A stretch of 64,000 bases of DNA from Flabesymbios commensalis (Eukaryota; Annelida; Polychaeta; Terebellida; Flabelligeridae), in assembly GCA_964017125.1 (NCBI GenBank), contig OZ024915.1, positions 19,274,416 to 19,338,415 on the forward strand. The letters run 5' to 3'. Below are positions 55,020-63,941 of this stretch, piece by piece. Numbering within the stretch: the first letter of the stretch is position 1; each line of letters begins with the position of its first letter. The notes under the pieces are model-generated. The model was not told the DNA's origin and did not search any database. It was given only the letters and a program-made list of their open reading frames with translations. The position numbers and the translations under genes were made by a program.

Positions 55020-55300
55020 AGTCAACCATTTTTGTCATATGGTACCCCAAACTCAAATAGCTGAAGATAATGGAAAATGACTTAGCCTTGCTTTTCTTCT
55101 GACCCCTTCAATTGTGACTTTTCAAGTAACAATAATGTTTGGACTACGTATTGTGAGTTTTTTGTGAGCATTTGACTATTATGGTACCCCAAACTCACAT
55201 AGCTGAAAAAATATGAAAAATGGCTTAGCCTTGGTTTTGTTCTGACTCCTTCAATTGTGACTTTTCAAGTCACAATAATGTTTGAACTAAATTTTGTGAG
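55020..55300. repeat. Local tandem duplication (~140-145 bp, two copies)
   Basis: ATGGTACCCCAAACTCAAAT...CCCCTTCAATTGTGACTTTT is followed by ATGGTACCCCAAACTCACAT...CTCCTTCAATTGTGACTTTT. The second copy leads directly into segmental duplication copy 2. Confidence 0.8.
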
Positions 55301-56165
55301 TTTTGTTACCATTTTAAATTTTGTTGGGTTATTTTTATTATGACCGTTTGAATGGGATTTTGTTTATGGGTGTTTTGGCAGCCATTTTGAATTAGAATTT
55401 TAAACTTCATGCTTCGGACTTCAAACTTCAAGTTGCACTTAGTGCTGTATCACTGTCTGCGACGCTAGCTCAACATTAAAACAACATTGATTCGACGTTT
55501 CGTGTTTGAATAGAATTACAACTGTTATTTTAATTATCAAACGTCCATACCAAATGTCCATACCAAACACACAATATTGGTTCAATACTGGGCCACTCTC
55601 TACGACGCTGGCCCGACATTTAAATATTATTAAATAAATGTATTTTAATTATTGTATGTAGGGGTGCTCAAAGGGTGTCGGTATGGAGTCGCCTATAACA
55701 AAAGGCCCCTATTGACTGGTCAAGAATCCAATGACTAGGGGGGCTTCACCCGACATGTACATCATTGAACCGACATTGATCTCATAGTGATCTAGAAAAT
55801 CTTGAATAAATTTGGAAGAACAACTGTGAATTATTAAATTATTGTTAGTTATAGCATAAAACTTCAATACCTAAGGATCATTGTGCCAAGGTTTGAAATC
55901 GATTTGATAAAAACTGATGGAGAAATATGCCATTATTCGACATTGATCCATTTAGTAATCCAGAAAGTCCTTGATAAAACCGGAAGAGCATGATGGATGA
56001 CTGAGAAGAGTCATAGCAGACTTCCTGGTTACTCTGGTATTGTGTCCAAATTTCAAGCTGATTGGATAAAAATTCAGGGAGAAAGAGCGTTTCAAAAAAC
56101 ATTTACAGAGAATAATATGATTTTTAAAGAACCAAAGATAATTCAATATGCCCAAACATAACTAC
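55125..56165. repeat. Segmental duplication, copy 2
   Basis: Direct counterpart of 51775-52760, offset ~3.4 kb. The terminal part also repeats internally (AATCTTGAATAAATTTGGAA near 55800; GTCCTTGATAAAACCGGAAG near 55970). Confidence 0.8.
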
Positions 56166-56192
56166 TGACACGCAAATATAGCACAGCTCTGC

Positions 56193-56254
56193 GAAGCCAG
56201 AAGGCAGTATCTGCTTACTTGTAAAGCAAGAATATACTGCCTTTTGGCTTCGCA
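56193..56254. repeat. Hairpin
   Basis: CGAAGCCAGAAGGCAGTAT pairs with ATACTGCCTTTTGGCTTCG around CTGCTTACTTGTAAAGCAAG. Related motifs occur in copy 1 of the duplication (52440-52530). Confidence 0.75.
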
Positions 56255-56489
56255 CGGCAGTCTACAGAGATTTATATATACTAATGTGCCATAGTTTCGT
56301 GCTTCTGTCAGAATATAGTAGGCTATGTCTGCCCAGGGAAAAAATGGAAGGGAAACATTGCTCATTATTCTGGAATTGGATCAGTCAATGATTCCATATT
56401 ATTGCATCCTCTCTCCCAAAGTGAACTGGGTGGCAGTCGTGATGATTCCAATAATCAGATAACGCGACCAATGTGAACACTATTCCTGC

Positions 56490-56565
56490 TACAGTCAGCG
56501 GGCCAATGTCAGGGACGGTGACCCAACATTGGCCCAACATTGATCCAGCTGTGACCCATTATTTT
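56490..56565. repeat. Family W repeat
   Basis: CAGCGGGCCAATGTCAGGGA, CGGTGACCCAACATTGGCCC, AACATTGATCCAGCTGTGAC. Confidence 0.6.
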
Positions 56566-56941
56566 GTCAGAGCTGTACTGGTTTTCTTCAGGGTTGTACT
56601 GTCAGTAGCTCTATGTTTTTATTGAAGATCGATTCCCATCCTGGCCCATCTGATGACGATGCTGGGTGGAGTGTAAATACATCTATTTACTGAGGATGAT
56701 AATTTCACGAATTTTCAATTCGCTGAATAGCATCTTCCCTCTGTTATGTCATGTTATGTGATTTGCGGCACGCAATCTGAGCTGCGCTCTGCGTAAATTG
56801 AGACTGGACTGGTACAGATGATGAATATATATGTAGTTATAATTTGAATACTTATAGTGTGGAAAATGTTTTTGATGATTGTGATGAAGGTATCAAGTAT
56901 TATTTGACTTTCTAAGTTTGTGTAGTTATGTGCCTTAACAG

Positions 56942-57132
56942 TTAACCCTTACAGCGCGGGGATCCACTTTAGACGTCAGAATTGTAGATGTCAGAATCTG
57001 ACGTCTATAGACGATACCCGCACTGTAAGGAGAAAAATATGTATAATGGCCGTAGACCCATAACATATATATTCCAATAAAGCGGAAAGAGCTAGCTAAG
57101 ACATTCATGATGCTTTTGAATTGAAAAAAAAT
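56942..57132 (+). mobile_element. Family A hairpin MITE, copy A14 (right end missing)
   Basis: TTAACCCTTACAGCGCGGGG, hairpin with AGATGTCAGAATCTGACGTC, CCCGCACTGTAAGG, body to ATGATGCTTTTGAATTG. It then abuts the ATCCGG repeat. Confidence 0.8.
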
Positions 57133-57562
57133 CGGTCAGAGACTGCAGACCTCCGCCGCGCAACATAGAGTCATTGAAGCCACATAATCATCCTTTGCAA
57201 AGGCTTGTTCCTTGGCCGATACGATCCGGATTGTAATCCGGATCATTTCCAAAATGTAATGGATTGTTTCTTGCCCGAGATTAAAAATCTTTTTAAAGAT
57301 TCTTGATCCGGATCGTAATCAAGAACATCTCTAAAATGTAACGGGTTGTTCCTAGGCCTGAGACACATCTCCGGTAAAAGTGCCATGCAAATCCGTTTTT
57401 TACTTTGGAAGTAATCCTGCTGACAGACAGATAAACTGACAGACAGACAAACAAACAAACAAACAAACAAACAAACAAACAAACAAACAAACAAACAAAC
57501 AAACAAACAAACAAACAAACAAACAAACGCGACCAAAAATATAACCTCCTTCGGCGGAAGTA
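57133..57562 (-). repeat. ATCCGG repeat, copy 1, with a (CAAA)n tract
   Basis: Reverse orientation. AGACCTCCGCCGCGC, then GATCCGGATTGTAATCCGGA, TTGATCCGGATCGTAATCAA, ATGCAAATCCGTTTTT, GACAGACAGATAAACTGACA, then (CAAA)~20 at 57444-57528 and CGCGACCAAAAATATAACCT. The poly-VCLF ORFs across it are artefacts. It matches copy 2 at 59825-60140 read the other way. Confidence 0.8.
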
Positions 57563-57564
57563 AA

Positions 57565-58030
57565 TATTGCATGACAATATGTCGGCGAAAATAACGGTGA
57601 TGCTAGGACGAGCCTGATACCAATAATGTTGTGCAAATCTCGCGCGCATGCACAAGTCGGAAAAAGGAAATCACTGCAAAATTGTATTATTTAGAAGCTA
57701 CATCTGGATGGCTGTCGTCCACGTCCATGACATTTGCCTCGAGTCCAACTGCGTGGAGAGGGGGCACAAGCAGACCAGGAGAAATCCATACATAGGCCTA
57801 AAGTACTGTTAAAGCGGTTGCAACGTCGTTTGTTCCGACTTGTCTTGTACAGTAATGATGCGTTCTGTCATTCTAGCCTATCAAAAATACAATCACTAAA
57901 TCAGAATGATGTCCAAAACATAGGCCTAATATGTCTAAATTTTTATTTCGCAGTTCAAAATATTTAACGCACACATACATATAACTTGTTAAATTATGTC
58001 CCATGACATCAACCAAATCATACGAGTGTT
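57565..58030. other. Stretch without recognised gene
   Basis: A 77-codon plus-strand ORF at 57734 has no recognised motif. Nothing else seen. Confidence 0.35.
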
Positions 58031-58031
58031 G

Positions 58032-58276
58032 TTCAACCCTTTCAGTGCAGGGACCGTTTTTAGACGTCAGAGTCTGATATTTGTAGAAGTCAGATTCTGA
58101 CGTCTGAAGACGGTCCCCGCACTAAAAGATTGAAAAAAATATTATGATAATGGCTGTAGACAGGTATTCAAATGAAGCGGAAAGAGTTGACTAAGACATT
58201 TACGATGATTTCAAATCGGTCAAAACCCTGTCATCTCCATGGTTTATAAAAATATATTTCAGCGCTTTAAGGGTTA
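58032..58276 (+). mobile_element. Family A hairpin MITE, copy A15
   Basis: Full length (245 bp): TTCAACCCTTTCAGTGCAGG, hairpin, GACGGTCCCCGCACTAAAAG, body, CAGCGCTTTAAGGG TTAA. Confidence 0.88.
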
Positions 58277-58344
58277 ACTACAGTCATCACTTGCAATTTT
58301 ATCGCCTACAATCCTTTCCAATTGAATTATCTTTAAACCTCTGA

Positions 58345-58631
58345 ATTAAATAATAATAAAAAATTGAAGTTGTGTCTCACTACCGCGACCCACAACTTCA
58401 AGTGGGTACAAATTACTCATATCTCTTATATTAGCTTGAGACACGTTTCCAATGTTTAACCCTTTCATCACTGAAGCCCGTTTTTATGTGCTGAATGCTA
58501 TGGCATCCAGCACGTAAAAACGGGCTTCAGTGGTGAAAGGGTTAAACACACATTTATAGCTCCCAATAACATAATCGGCTAATTAAATGGATTAAAACGA
58601 CTATAGTCGCGGTTAGACGATTAAGGGTTAA
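58345..58631 (+). mobile_element. Family B2 hairpin MITE, copy 3, with MITE D inside
   Basis: Hairpin TTGAAGTTGTGTCTCACTAC / GACCCACAACTTCAAGTGGG. Body interrupted at ACACGTTTCCAATG by element D (58456-58545), continuing CACATTTATAGCTCCCAATA, ACGACTATAGTCGCGG, then GACGATTAAGGG TTAA. The uninterrupted B2 copies show this was one element. Confidence 0.8.
58456..58545. mobile_element. Element D: 90-bp near-perfect palindromic MITE
   Basis: TTAACCCTTTCATCACTGAA, GCCCGTTTTTATGTGCTG, ATGCTATGGCAT, CAGCACGTAAAAACGGGC, TTCAGTGGTGAAAGGG TTAA. Almost the whole element is one inverted repeat with TTAA/CCCTTT ends. Inserted in a B2 copy. Confidence 0.9.
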
Positions 58632-58983
58632 AGTAACCTAATTTTATAAAAAAACGAAATGTAATATATCACATGAAATATCAAAACGTCTTTATTTTGT
58701 GTATGGCATCTCCCCTTGAAATAAGGGGATTCAAAATAATGGCATATGGTACATAAATACGACAAGTTTGCTTTAAGGATTAAACACATCGATTTTGGCA
58801 GCCATCCTGCGCTTTTGGCATGGTTACCGGTACTTGATAGCACCTCACTGTGGTCATAGTTCTGAACAGTCTGTATCAGACACGTGACTTTTATTTGACC
58901 ATAAACGAAGTATATTTACAAAGAACTATTCTGTGAAACTCAATGACCTCGACCTCTTTTGTTTCCACCGAGTTGGCTGATAC

Positions 58984-59117
58984 AATGAAGTATGGGGGAG
59001 GGTTCTCATATAACCTTGTTTTCACCGAGTGACGTCACTGCGTTTCACAGAATGAAGTATGGGGGAGGGGTGTTATCTAACCTTGTTTTCACCGAGTGAC
59101 GTCACTGCGTTTCACAG
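58984..59117. repeat. 67-bp tandem repeat carrying TGACGTCA
   Basis: Two near-identical units (AATGAAGTATGGGGGAGGG...CACCGAGTGACGTCACTGCG then TTTCACAG). Each has a perfect CRE-type palindrome TGACGTCA (59030-59037, 59097-59104). A weak third unit precedes at ~58920-58980. Confidence 0.85.
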
Positions 59118-59224
59118 AATTAAACATTTTGAAAAAAATATATGGTATGTGTATTAAGCGTCTGTAATATCATGTATGCGGCTCGAACTCATGCAAATTA
59201 AAAAACACATCGGCGATGTTGATG

Positions 59225-59320
59225 TTTCTCGTTGCCCAAGCAAACACCAATGCTGTTTTAATATGCGTCCACTCTCTGTGACTTTGGGCCAATCTTAAAC
59301 CAGCACAATTTTTAAAAAGC
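59225..59320. repeat. Family W repeat (diverged)
   Basis: CCCAAGCAAACACCAATGCT, then CACTCTCTGTGACTTTGGGC and AATCTTAAACCAGCACA. Confidence 0.5.
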
Positions 59321-59447
59321 GGTGCTTTTTAGGACGGTACTTGAATGTACATATTTTTTGTATTTTTCGCCGCACTCTGTGACTGACACGACACGTGACT
59401 ACACTATAGCCTGATTACAGGAAGCGTGCCACTCCCGCATACATGCC

Positions 59448-59556
59448 AGCAAACACGGGGCATTGAACCAATGTTGGCTTAATGTTGGGCAAGCGTCACA
59501 GACGGTGGGCCAGCATTAAACAGCATTGGGTCAATGTACCGTGTTTCTTGGGATAT
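59448..59556. repeat. Family W repeat
   Basis: GCCAGCAAACACGGGGCATT, GAACCAATGTTGGCTTAATG, CGTCACAGACGGTGGGCCAG, GGGTCAATGTACCGTGTTTC. Both CAAACACGGGGCATTG and the mirrored CAATGTACCGTGTTT are present. Confidence 0.72.
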
Positions 59557-59610
59557 AAGCAGTTTCTGTGGAGCAACACTCTTAGCGCTTATCACGACTA
59601 CGGCTGTGCT

Positions 59611-59823
59611 TTAACCCTTTAACCGCCGGTGCGGAATATATTGGGGTTTTCACTCAATAAGTACCACATTCAGTACCGACTTTTAAAGCCATAATGTGAC
59701 ATCAATCAGCACGATTTGAAAAGAGTTGACCTCCATTTTGTCAAATGTGAATAATTTTCACTCACCTGAGGTGAAAAGTGGGTGAAAATTCAAATTGAAT
59801 AATTTGGCGGTTAAAGGGCTTAC
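59611..59823 (-). mobile_element. Family B MITE, copy B5 (reduced hairpin)
   Basis: TTAACCCTTTAACCGCCGGT, body, CTCACCTGAGGTGAAAAGTG where the hairpin should be, TGGCGGTTAAAGGGCTTA. Confidence 0.85.
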
Positions 59824-59824
59824 T

Positions 59825-60140
59825 ACATCCACCAGGAAGGTTATGTTTTGGTCGTGTTGGCTTGTTTGTTTGTCTGTCTGTATGTCCACCCGTCGGACTA
59901 GCTGACAAGTAATGAACAGATTTGCATGAAACTTTCACCTAAAATCTGTCTCGGGCCAAGGAACAATCGATTTATTTTTCGGCATGATCCGGATTATGAT
60001 CCGGATTCGGAATTTTTATTTAAAGAATTGTGTCTTGGACCTAGGAACAATTTATTAAATGTTGGGGATGATCCGGACTACCAACAGGATCCGGATCCCA
60101 TTCACATTCACTGCGGAGGTTTGCAGGCCCTGACTGACTG
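59825..60140 (+). repeat. ATCCGG repeat, copy 2
   Basis: AGGAAGGTTATGTTTTGGTC, GTTTGTTTGTCTGTCTGTAT, TTGCATGAAACTTTCACC, GATCCGGATTATGATCCGGA, CAGGATCCGGATCCCATTCA, CACTGCGGAGGTTTGCAGGC. Counterpart of 57133-57562 without the expanded tetranucleotide. Confidence 0.78.
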
Positions 60141-60254
60141 TCTAGTTCTTCAGGTTTTGGTAAAATGTATTATTTAAATCACTTTTATTGATAAGTTTAT
60201 AATGATATAATGATATAAATATATAATTATGTAAAATAAAAAAAATAAAAAATA

Positions 60255-60760
60255 GAGCAGCACGACTTCTTGCACAAAACTTTGACTGGAGTATACGCGG
60301 TATTGATATTGTGGGGGATCTAGGGTGGCAGAAAGTTAAAGATATATATTGTTTTTTATCATGTTGTCTAATTTATTAATCTCTAAATTACTTATCTATA
60401 ATTACTTATCTGATCCTTTTACCCTCCTTTTCTGAATATCATACTGTTTCAACACGTAATGCAGCAGGTAATACTCTACAGCAGACCAAATGTAATAATT
60501 CGTTATATAAATCATCTTTACGTGTAAATGGGTCTAAACTTTGGAATAAACCACCTTTAAAAATTAGAAATAAGAAGGAATTTACACTTTACACTTTTCT
60601 ATAAATCTACATGTATACACATTTGTAAGCCTTTTCAATTAACTTGCATTTATCATCGGCTGATGAACTAAAATTTACCTTCTGACTTCTAACTAATAAC
60701 TGTAATTATATAAAATTTGTTTATGCATCATTTGAATCAGATAATGTAAACGGGGAGGGG
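60255..60760 (+). mobile_element. Decayed LINE 3' portion
   Basis: A plus-strand frame reads NRAARLLAQNFDWSIRGIDI, VGDLGWQKVKD, then STRNAAGNTLQQTKCNN and RVNGSKLWNKPPLKIRNK, with stops between. NRAAR..., G-W..., ...SLWN.LP-type motifs are standard for the C-terminus of Jockey/CR1-like LINE proteins. 5'-truncated. Confidence 0.68.
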
Positions 60761-60879
60761 GGGCTCAAATTAAGATTTACCACCAGTGCTACTACGATTG
60801 GCGAAATATGGATGAGTGCAGAGAGTGTGGCTACACATCTGCGGTCCATCCCACTAAACATCTTAAAATTAAGATTAGC

Positions 60880-60952
60880 TTAACTTTCTCTTATTTTCAT
60901 TAGAAAAGTTAAGATTTCTCTTAACTTTTCTAATGAAAATAAGAGAAAGTTG
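60880..60952. repeat. Perfect ~35-bp-arm palindrome
   Basis: TTAACTTTCTCTTATTTTCA(TTAGAAAAGTTAAGA) followed by its inverse, with almost no loop. Not linked to a known family. It lies in the decayed LINE/GC-patch boundary. Confidence 0.85.
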
Positions 60953-60999
60953 AGATAAATTATAGGATTTCATTATCTGGATCAGCCCTTCCCTGATTC

Positions 61000-62276
61000 C
61001 CCGACGTCCGTATCTCTCTAGATCACGGTCACACGGCCTAGAGGGCTAGTCCACGCGCTCCCCTGGGATTGTGGGAGATTTTAGTTCGTCTGAACCTCGG
61101 CAGGCGGCGTGGACGAGGGCCGCACAGGTGTCGACAGCAGAAAAGCGGAAAAAACATTCAGCTGCAAGTAGCCGGATTGGCAATGCTTGGCCAATTTTCT
61201 GGTGCATGTAGCCTGCATGGCAATGCTCGGCCATTGCTCTGCTGTATGTAGCCTGCATGGCAATGCTTGGCCAATGCTGAGCTTAGCTTCGCAAAGCTGC
61301 TCCAGCGTATCGTACTTGCCGCATGCTTCCCATCTCAGATAGAGCAATCATCGCCTTAATGCTCTTCTGACTGTTGTATCGTTGGCCAACCATTGCTCCA
61401 ACTTTTATGCGGTATCCTACGAGGTAATTCCGCCAACTGCGGCCACGTTTCTCTAGCCTTCCGATCGCGCTAACGATGGGAGCGGCTTAAAGTGGAAGAC
61501 GATAACTGGGGAAGATTTCGGGATAATCGCGGTGGCGTCCACCAAAACGTGGATCACGCGGTGAGGTCCCGGGATAGCATGGCCTGGCATGGCTCACCTC
61601 CCAGATCCCGTCTTGTTCTCCCGGCCTACAGGACTACAGCCTAGCCCCTGACGTGGCCCTGTATCAACCAGAAGGCCAGTCACGCTCTGGATCCCTCTAG
61701 TTGGACTAGAGGCCGTTGACCAATGTCCACTCTCTTCAGGCCTGTATACTATCCATTTGTTTTCTTCGGATATAAACAGATAAAGAACACAGGCCGCAGT
61801 TGACGTGACATTATCGGTAAAAAGTCTAGTCACGCTGAATGTCCCTTCTGGTGGATAATACAGGCTTACTGGCCTTTATCCCTGTTTGACAGGACTGTGG
61901 GACTCCAACTTGTTACTCACGCAATCAGGAGATTTATTACCCTGTGTCAGAAGATAGTGCCCACTTGCTTTCAGTCATCTTTGTGTTTATGGTTGTTGTC
62001 CCGTAACCATCGTAGGTTGTCTCCGCTCATTTCAGCTGCAGAGAAGTCCAGCGTTGGCCTGTATGCGCATACAATGTTGGGATTGTTCTAGCGAGGTCAC
62101 ACACCACATACCTATAATCATTGTCTGTCAGGCCTGTAGTATATATTTTTTGTCGCCGCTATCCGGATTGCAGACTTACAGTTGCCTTGACTCTGTATCT
62201 GTAAACAATGCTGACGCTGTCTGGCTCCGCTTAGCCGGATTAATGACCACGGATCCATAATCACTGTTCGATTACC
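61000..62276 (+). promoter_or_regulatory. GC-richer promoter/5' UTR-like region
   Basis: Noticeably more GC and CpG than the window average, ending at a first coding exon. It contains CCCCTGGGATTGTGGGAGAT (61060-61079). The inverse, CTCCCACAATCCCAGGGG, resembles the ZNF143/Staf-type element common in animal promoters. At 61178-61285 a ~40-bp unit (GGCAATGCTTGGCCAA...TGTAGCCTGCAT) occurs 2.5 times. The ORFs here show no domain. The transcription start is not located, and the region could drive transcription both ways. Confidence 0.42.
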
Positions 62277-62349
62277 ATGGATGACGAGGTGATAGAGAGA
62301 GTGCTTTCAAGTACTCGACCCCTTCAGATTCAGCGCTCATTTTCACAAG
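62277..62349 (+). CDS. First coding exon of an unidentified gene
   Basis: ATTACCATGG is a strong start context. Then 24 codons plus one base (MDDEVIERVLSSTRPLQIQR then SFSQ) to CACAAG|gtaagc, phase 1. No signal peptide. The product is not recognised. No matching second exon was found before the window ends, so the gene probably continues beyond 64000. The intron start holds a palindromic MITE and family A copy A16. Confidence 0.5.
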
Positions 62350-62366
62350 GTAAGCTGTTATGTTTA

Positions 62367-62451
62367 CATATCGCTCTATCGGGACCAAAGGGTCTTACTT
62401 GCCACTCATATAGTGGAGAATAAGACCCTTTGGGTCCAGGGCGACGATATG
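62367..62451. repeat. Palindromic MITE-like hairpin, family I
   Basis: CATATCGCTCTATCGGGACC, AAAGGGTCTTACTT, loop TGCCACTCATATAGTGGA, AATAAGACCCTTTGGGTCC, GGGCGACGATATG. The loop recalls family G at 42285. Confidence 0.72.
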
Positions 62452-62503
62452 CCATATACATGCATAATTTGAATATTGTGATCTAAGTCGTGATTTTGTG
62501 ATA

Positions 62504-62750
62504 ATCAACCCTTATAACGCTGAAATATGATTTTATATGCCATGGATACCAATTTTTTTTTCAATTGATCTAATCATAAATGCCTTAGTTAGCTTTTTCC
62601 GATTCATTTAAATACCTAATATATGGCTCTACAGCCATTATAAATTTGTCAATTATCTTTGTGCGAGGACCGTCTTTAGACGTCAGAATCTGACGTCAAC
62701 AGACGTCAGGTTCTGACGTCTAAAGACGGTCCCCGCGCTGAAAGGGTTAA
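62504..62750 (-). mobile_element. Family A hairpin MITE, copy A16
   Basis: Reverse, full length (247 bp): TCAACCCTTATAACGCTGAA, body (GGCTCTACAGCCATTATAAA), then a long hairpin GACCGTCTTTAGACGTCAGA...TCTAAAGACGGTCCCCGCGC, GAAAGGG TTAA. Confidence 0.88.
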
Positions 62751-63099
62751 GCCAGTGAAGGCTGCACAGCTGGTATTAGCTAGCGACGCATTGGTCTCCA
62801 ACGCTGATGTTAATGGTCTGCAATATGATTATAGCATATTTCTGAGAGGAAGGTAACAGATTGCCACAGGTGTGGCAATGACAGTAGACATACACCTGTT
62901 GAGCTATGTAGACACCAGTACACCATGTCAGACCACACTAAACAATACACAGTAGCCAGGTGGAAGAGTGCTGGCTATATTTATGACATAGTAGAGCGTC
63001 TCACAGCAAAACGTGGCGCGTTTATTATTTTTACAGTGACTGAAATCTCTACTATCTCCATGCTGAAATTCACAGTTGTCAAATTAACCAAGTAGAAAA

Positions 63100-63178
63100 T
63101 ATTTGTTTGGATGGATACAGACTTTGGTCCAGCATTAAAACAACATTGAGTCAAATTGCTGTGCATGTTTTCTGGGAA
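63100..63178. repeat. Family W repeat (partial)
   Basis: ACTTTGGTCCAGCATTAAAA, CAACATTGAGTCAAATTGCT, GTGCATGTTTTCTGGG. Confidence 0.5.
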
Positions 63179-63202
63179 TATATTACCACTGCTTCGAACG
63201 TT

Positions 63203-63360
63203 TTAACCCTTTCAGCGTGGGGACCGTCTTTAAACGTACAAATTTGACGTCTATTATATAGACATCAGAATCAGACGTCTAAAGTCGGTCCCCGTACTGG
63301 AAGAGTAGAACAATTATATTGGCCGTAGATCCGTAACATAGGTATTCAAATGAAGCAAGT
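63203..63360 (+). mobile_element. Family A hairpin MITE, copy A17 (right end missing)
   Basis: TTAACCCTTTCAGCGTGGGG, hairpin, CGGTCCCCGTACTGGAAGAG, body to TATTCAAATGAAGCAAG. Confidence 0.82.
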
Positions 63361-63451
63361 CGCATTCGGCTCAACTGGTTTGAGCTATATGCAACGATGA
63401 AGTTTAACATGATAGTCTCGCATTTACCCCCTGATCGTCACAGCACAGGGC

Positions 63452-63765
63452 GGGGGCCCTAGGGTAGTGGTTAGCACCGCTGCCTTTCACGCCAGAGTCC
63501 GGGGTTCGGTTCCCGGTCTCGGCGGTTTGAAAGAAACAAAATTGTTTCTTCCCCATCCACGTGTGAAAGTTAGTATTGTGGGGAGCCTCCGTGACCGAGA
63601 GGTAGCGTGCTCGGCCTCAGACCGCCAGGGCTCGAATTTCGAATCCTGTGTCTGGAGGACAGTGTCATCTCAATCATCTCACCATCCTCAGGAGGTTCTC
63701 CTGTCCCAGTTTAGCCTATATGTGCACAAAGGTGGCCTAAAGCCCGATTCATTTCATTTTGTCAC
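63452..63765 (+). mobile_element. Dimeric tRNA-derived SINE, best copy
   Basis: Monomer 1 (63452-63525): GGGGGCCCTAGGGTAGTGGT, A box TAGTGGTTAGCA, B box GGTTCGGTTCCC. Linker GAAACAAAATTGTTTCTTCC. Monomer 2 (63580-63660): CCTCCGTGACCGAGAGGTAG, B-box-like GGCTCGAATTTCGAATCC. Tail CATCCTCAGGAGGTTCTCC and GTTTAGCCTATATGTGCACA, ending ATTCATTTCATTTT. RNA polymerase III boxes appear in both halves. It is not a functional tRNA, because no acceptor stem or complete cloverleaf could be closed. Confidence 0.85.
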
Positions 63766-63871
63766 AGCACATTTTCATCAGTGTGTCATTTCAACTCCCC
63801 GAGAAATACACAGTGCAGAAACCATTTAGGTGCTAGGAACGTGCACGTTGCCATCTCTGTTCCACCAAGTA

Positions 63872-63941
63872 TTTACACCAGGATGAAGCCAACCACACAA
63901 GGACAGTGTCCTTGCGTGGTTGGCTTTACCCTGGTGTAAAT
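63872..63941. repeat. Near-perfect palindrome, family J
   Basis: TTTACACCAGGATGAAGCCA(ACCACACAAGGACA) pairs with (TGTCCTTGCGTGGT)TGGCTTTACCCTGGTGTAAA. Weaker outer arms TGTTCCA/TGGAACA extend it to ~63858-63966. Confidence 0.82.

Noticed and set aside
57243-57655. ORFs with repeated VCLF
   Set aside because: Translation of the (CAAA)n tract on the minus strand; not protein coding.
61046-61347. Overlapping ORFs on both strands of the GC-rich patch
   Set aside because: Arise from the GC-rich 40-bp repeat. No domain, and no splice support.
63452-63525. A functional tRNA gene
   Set aside because: A and B boxes are present, but it is the head of a dimeric SINE seen elsewhere and no full cloverleaf can be drawn.
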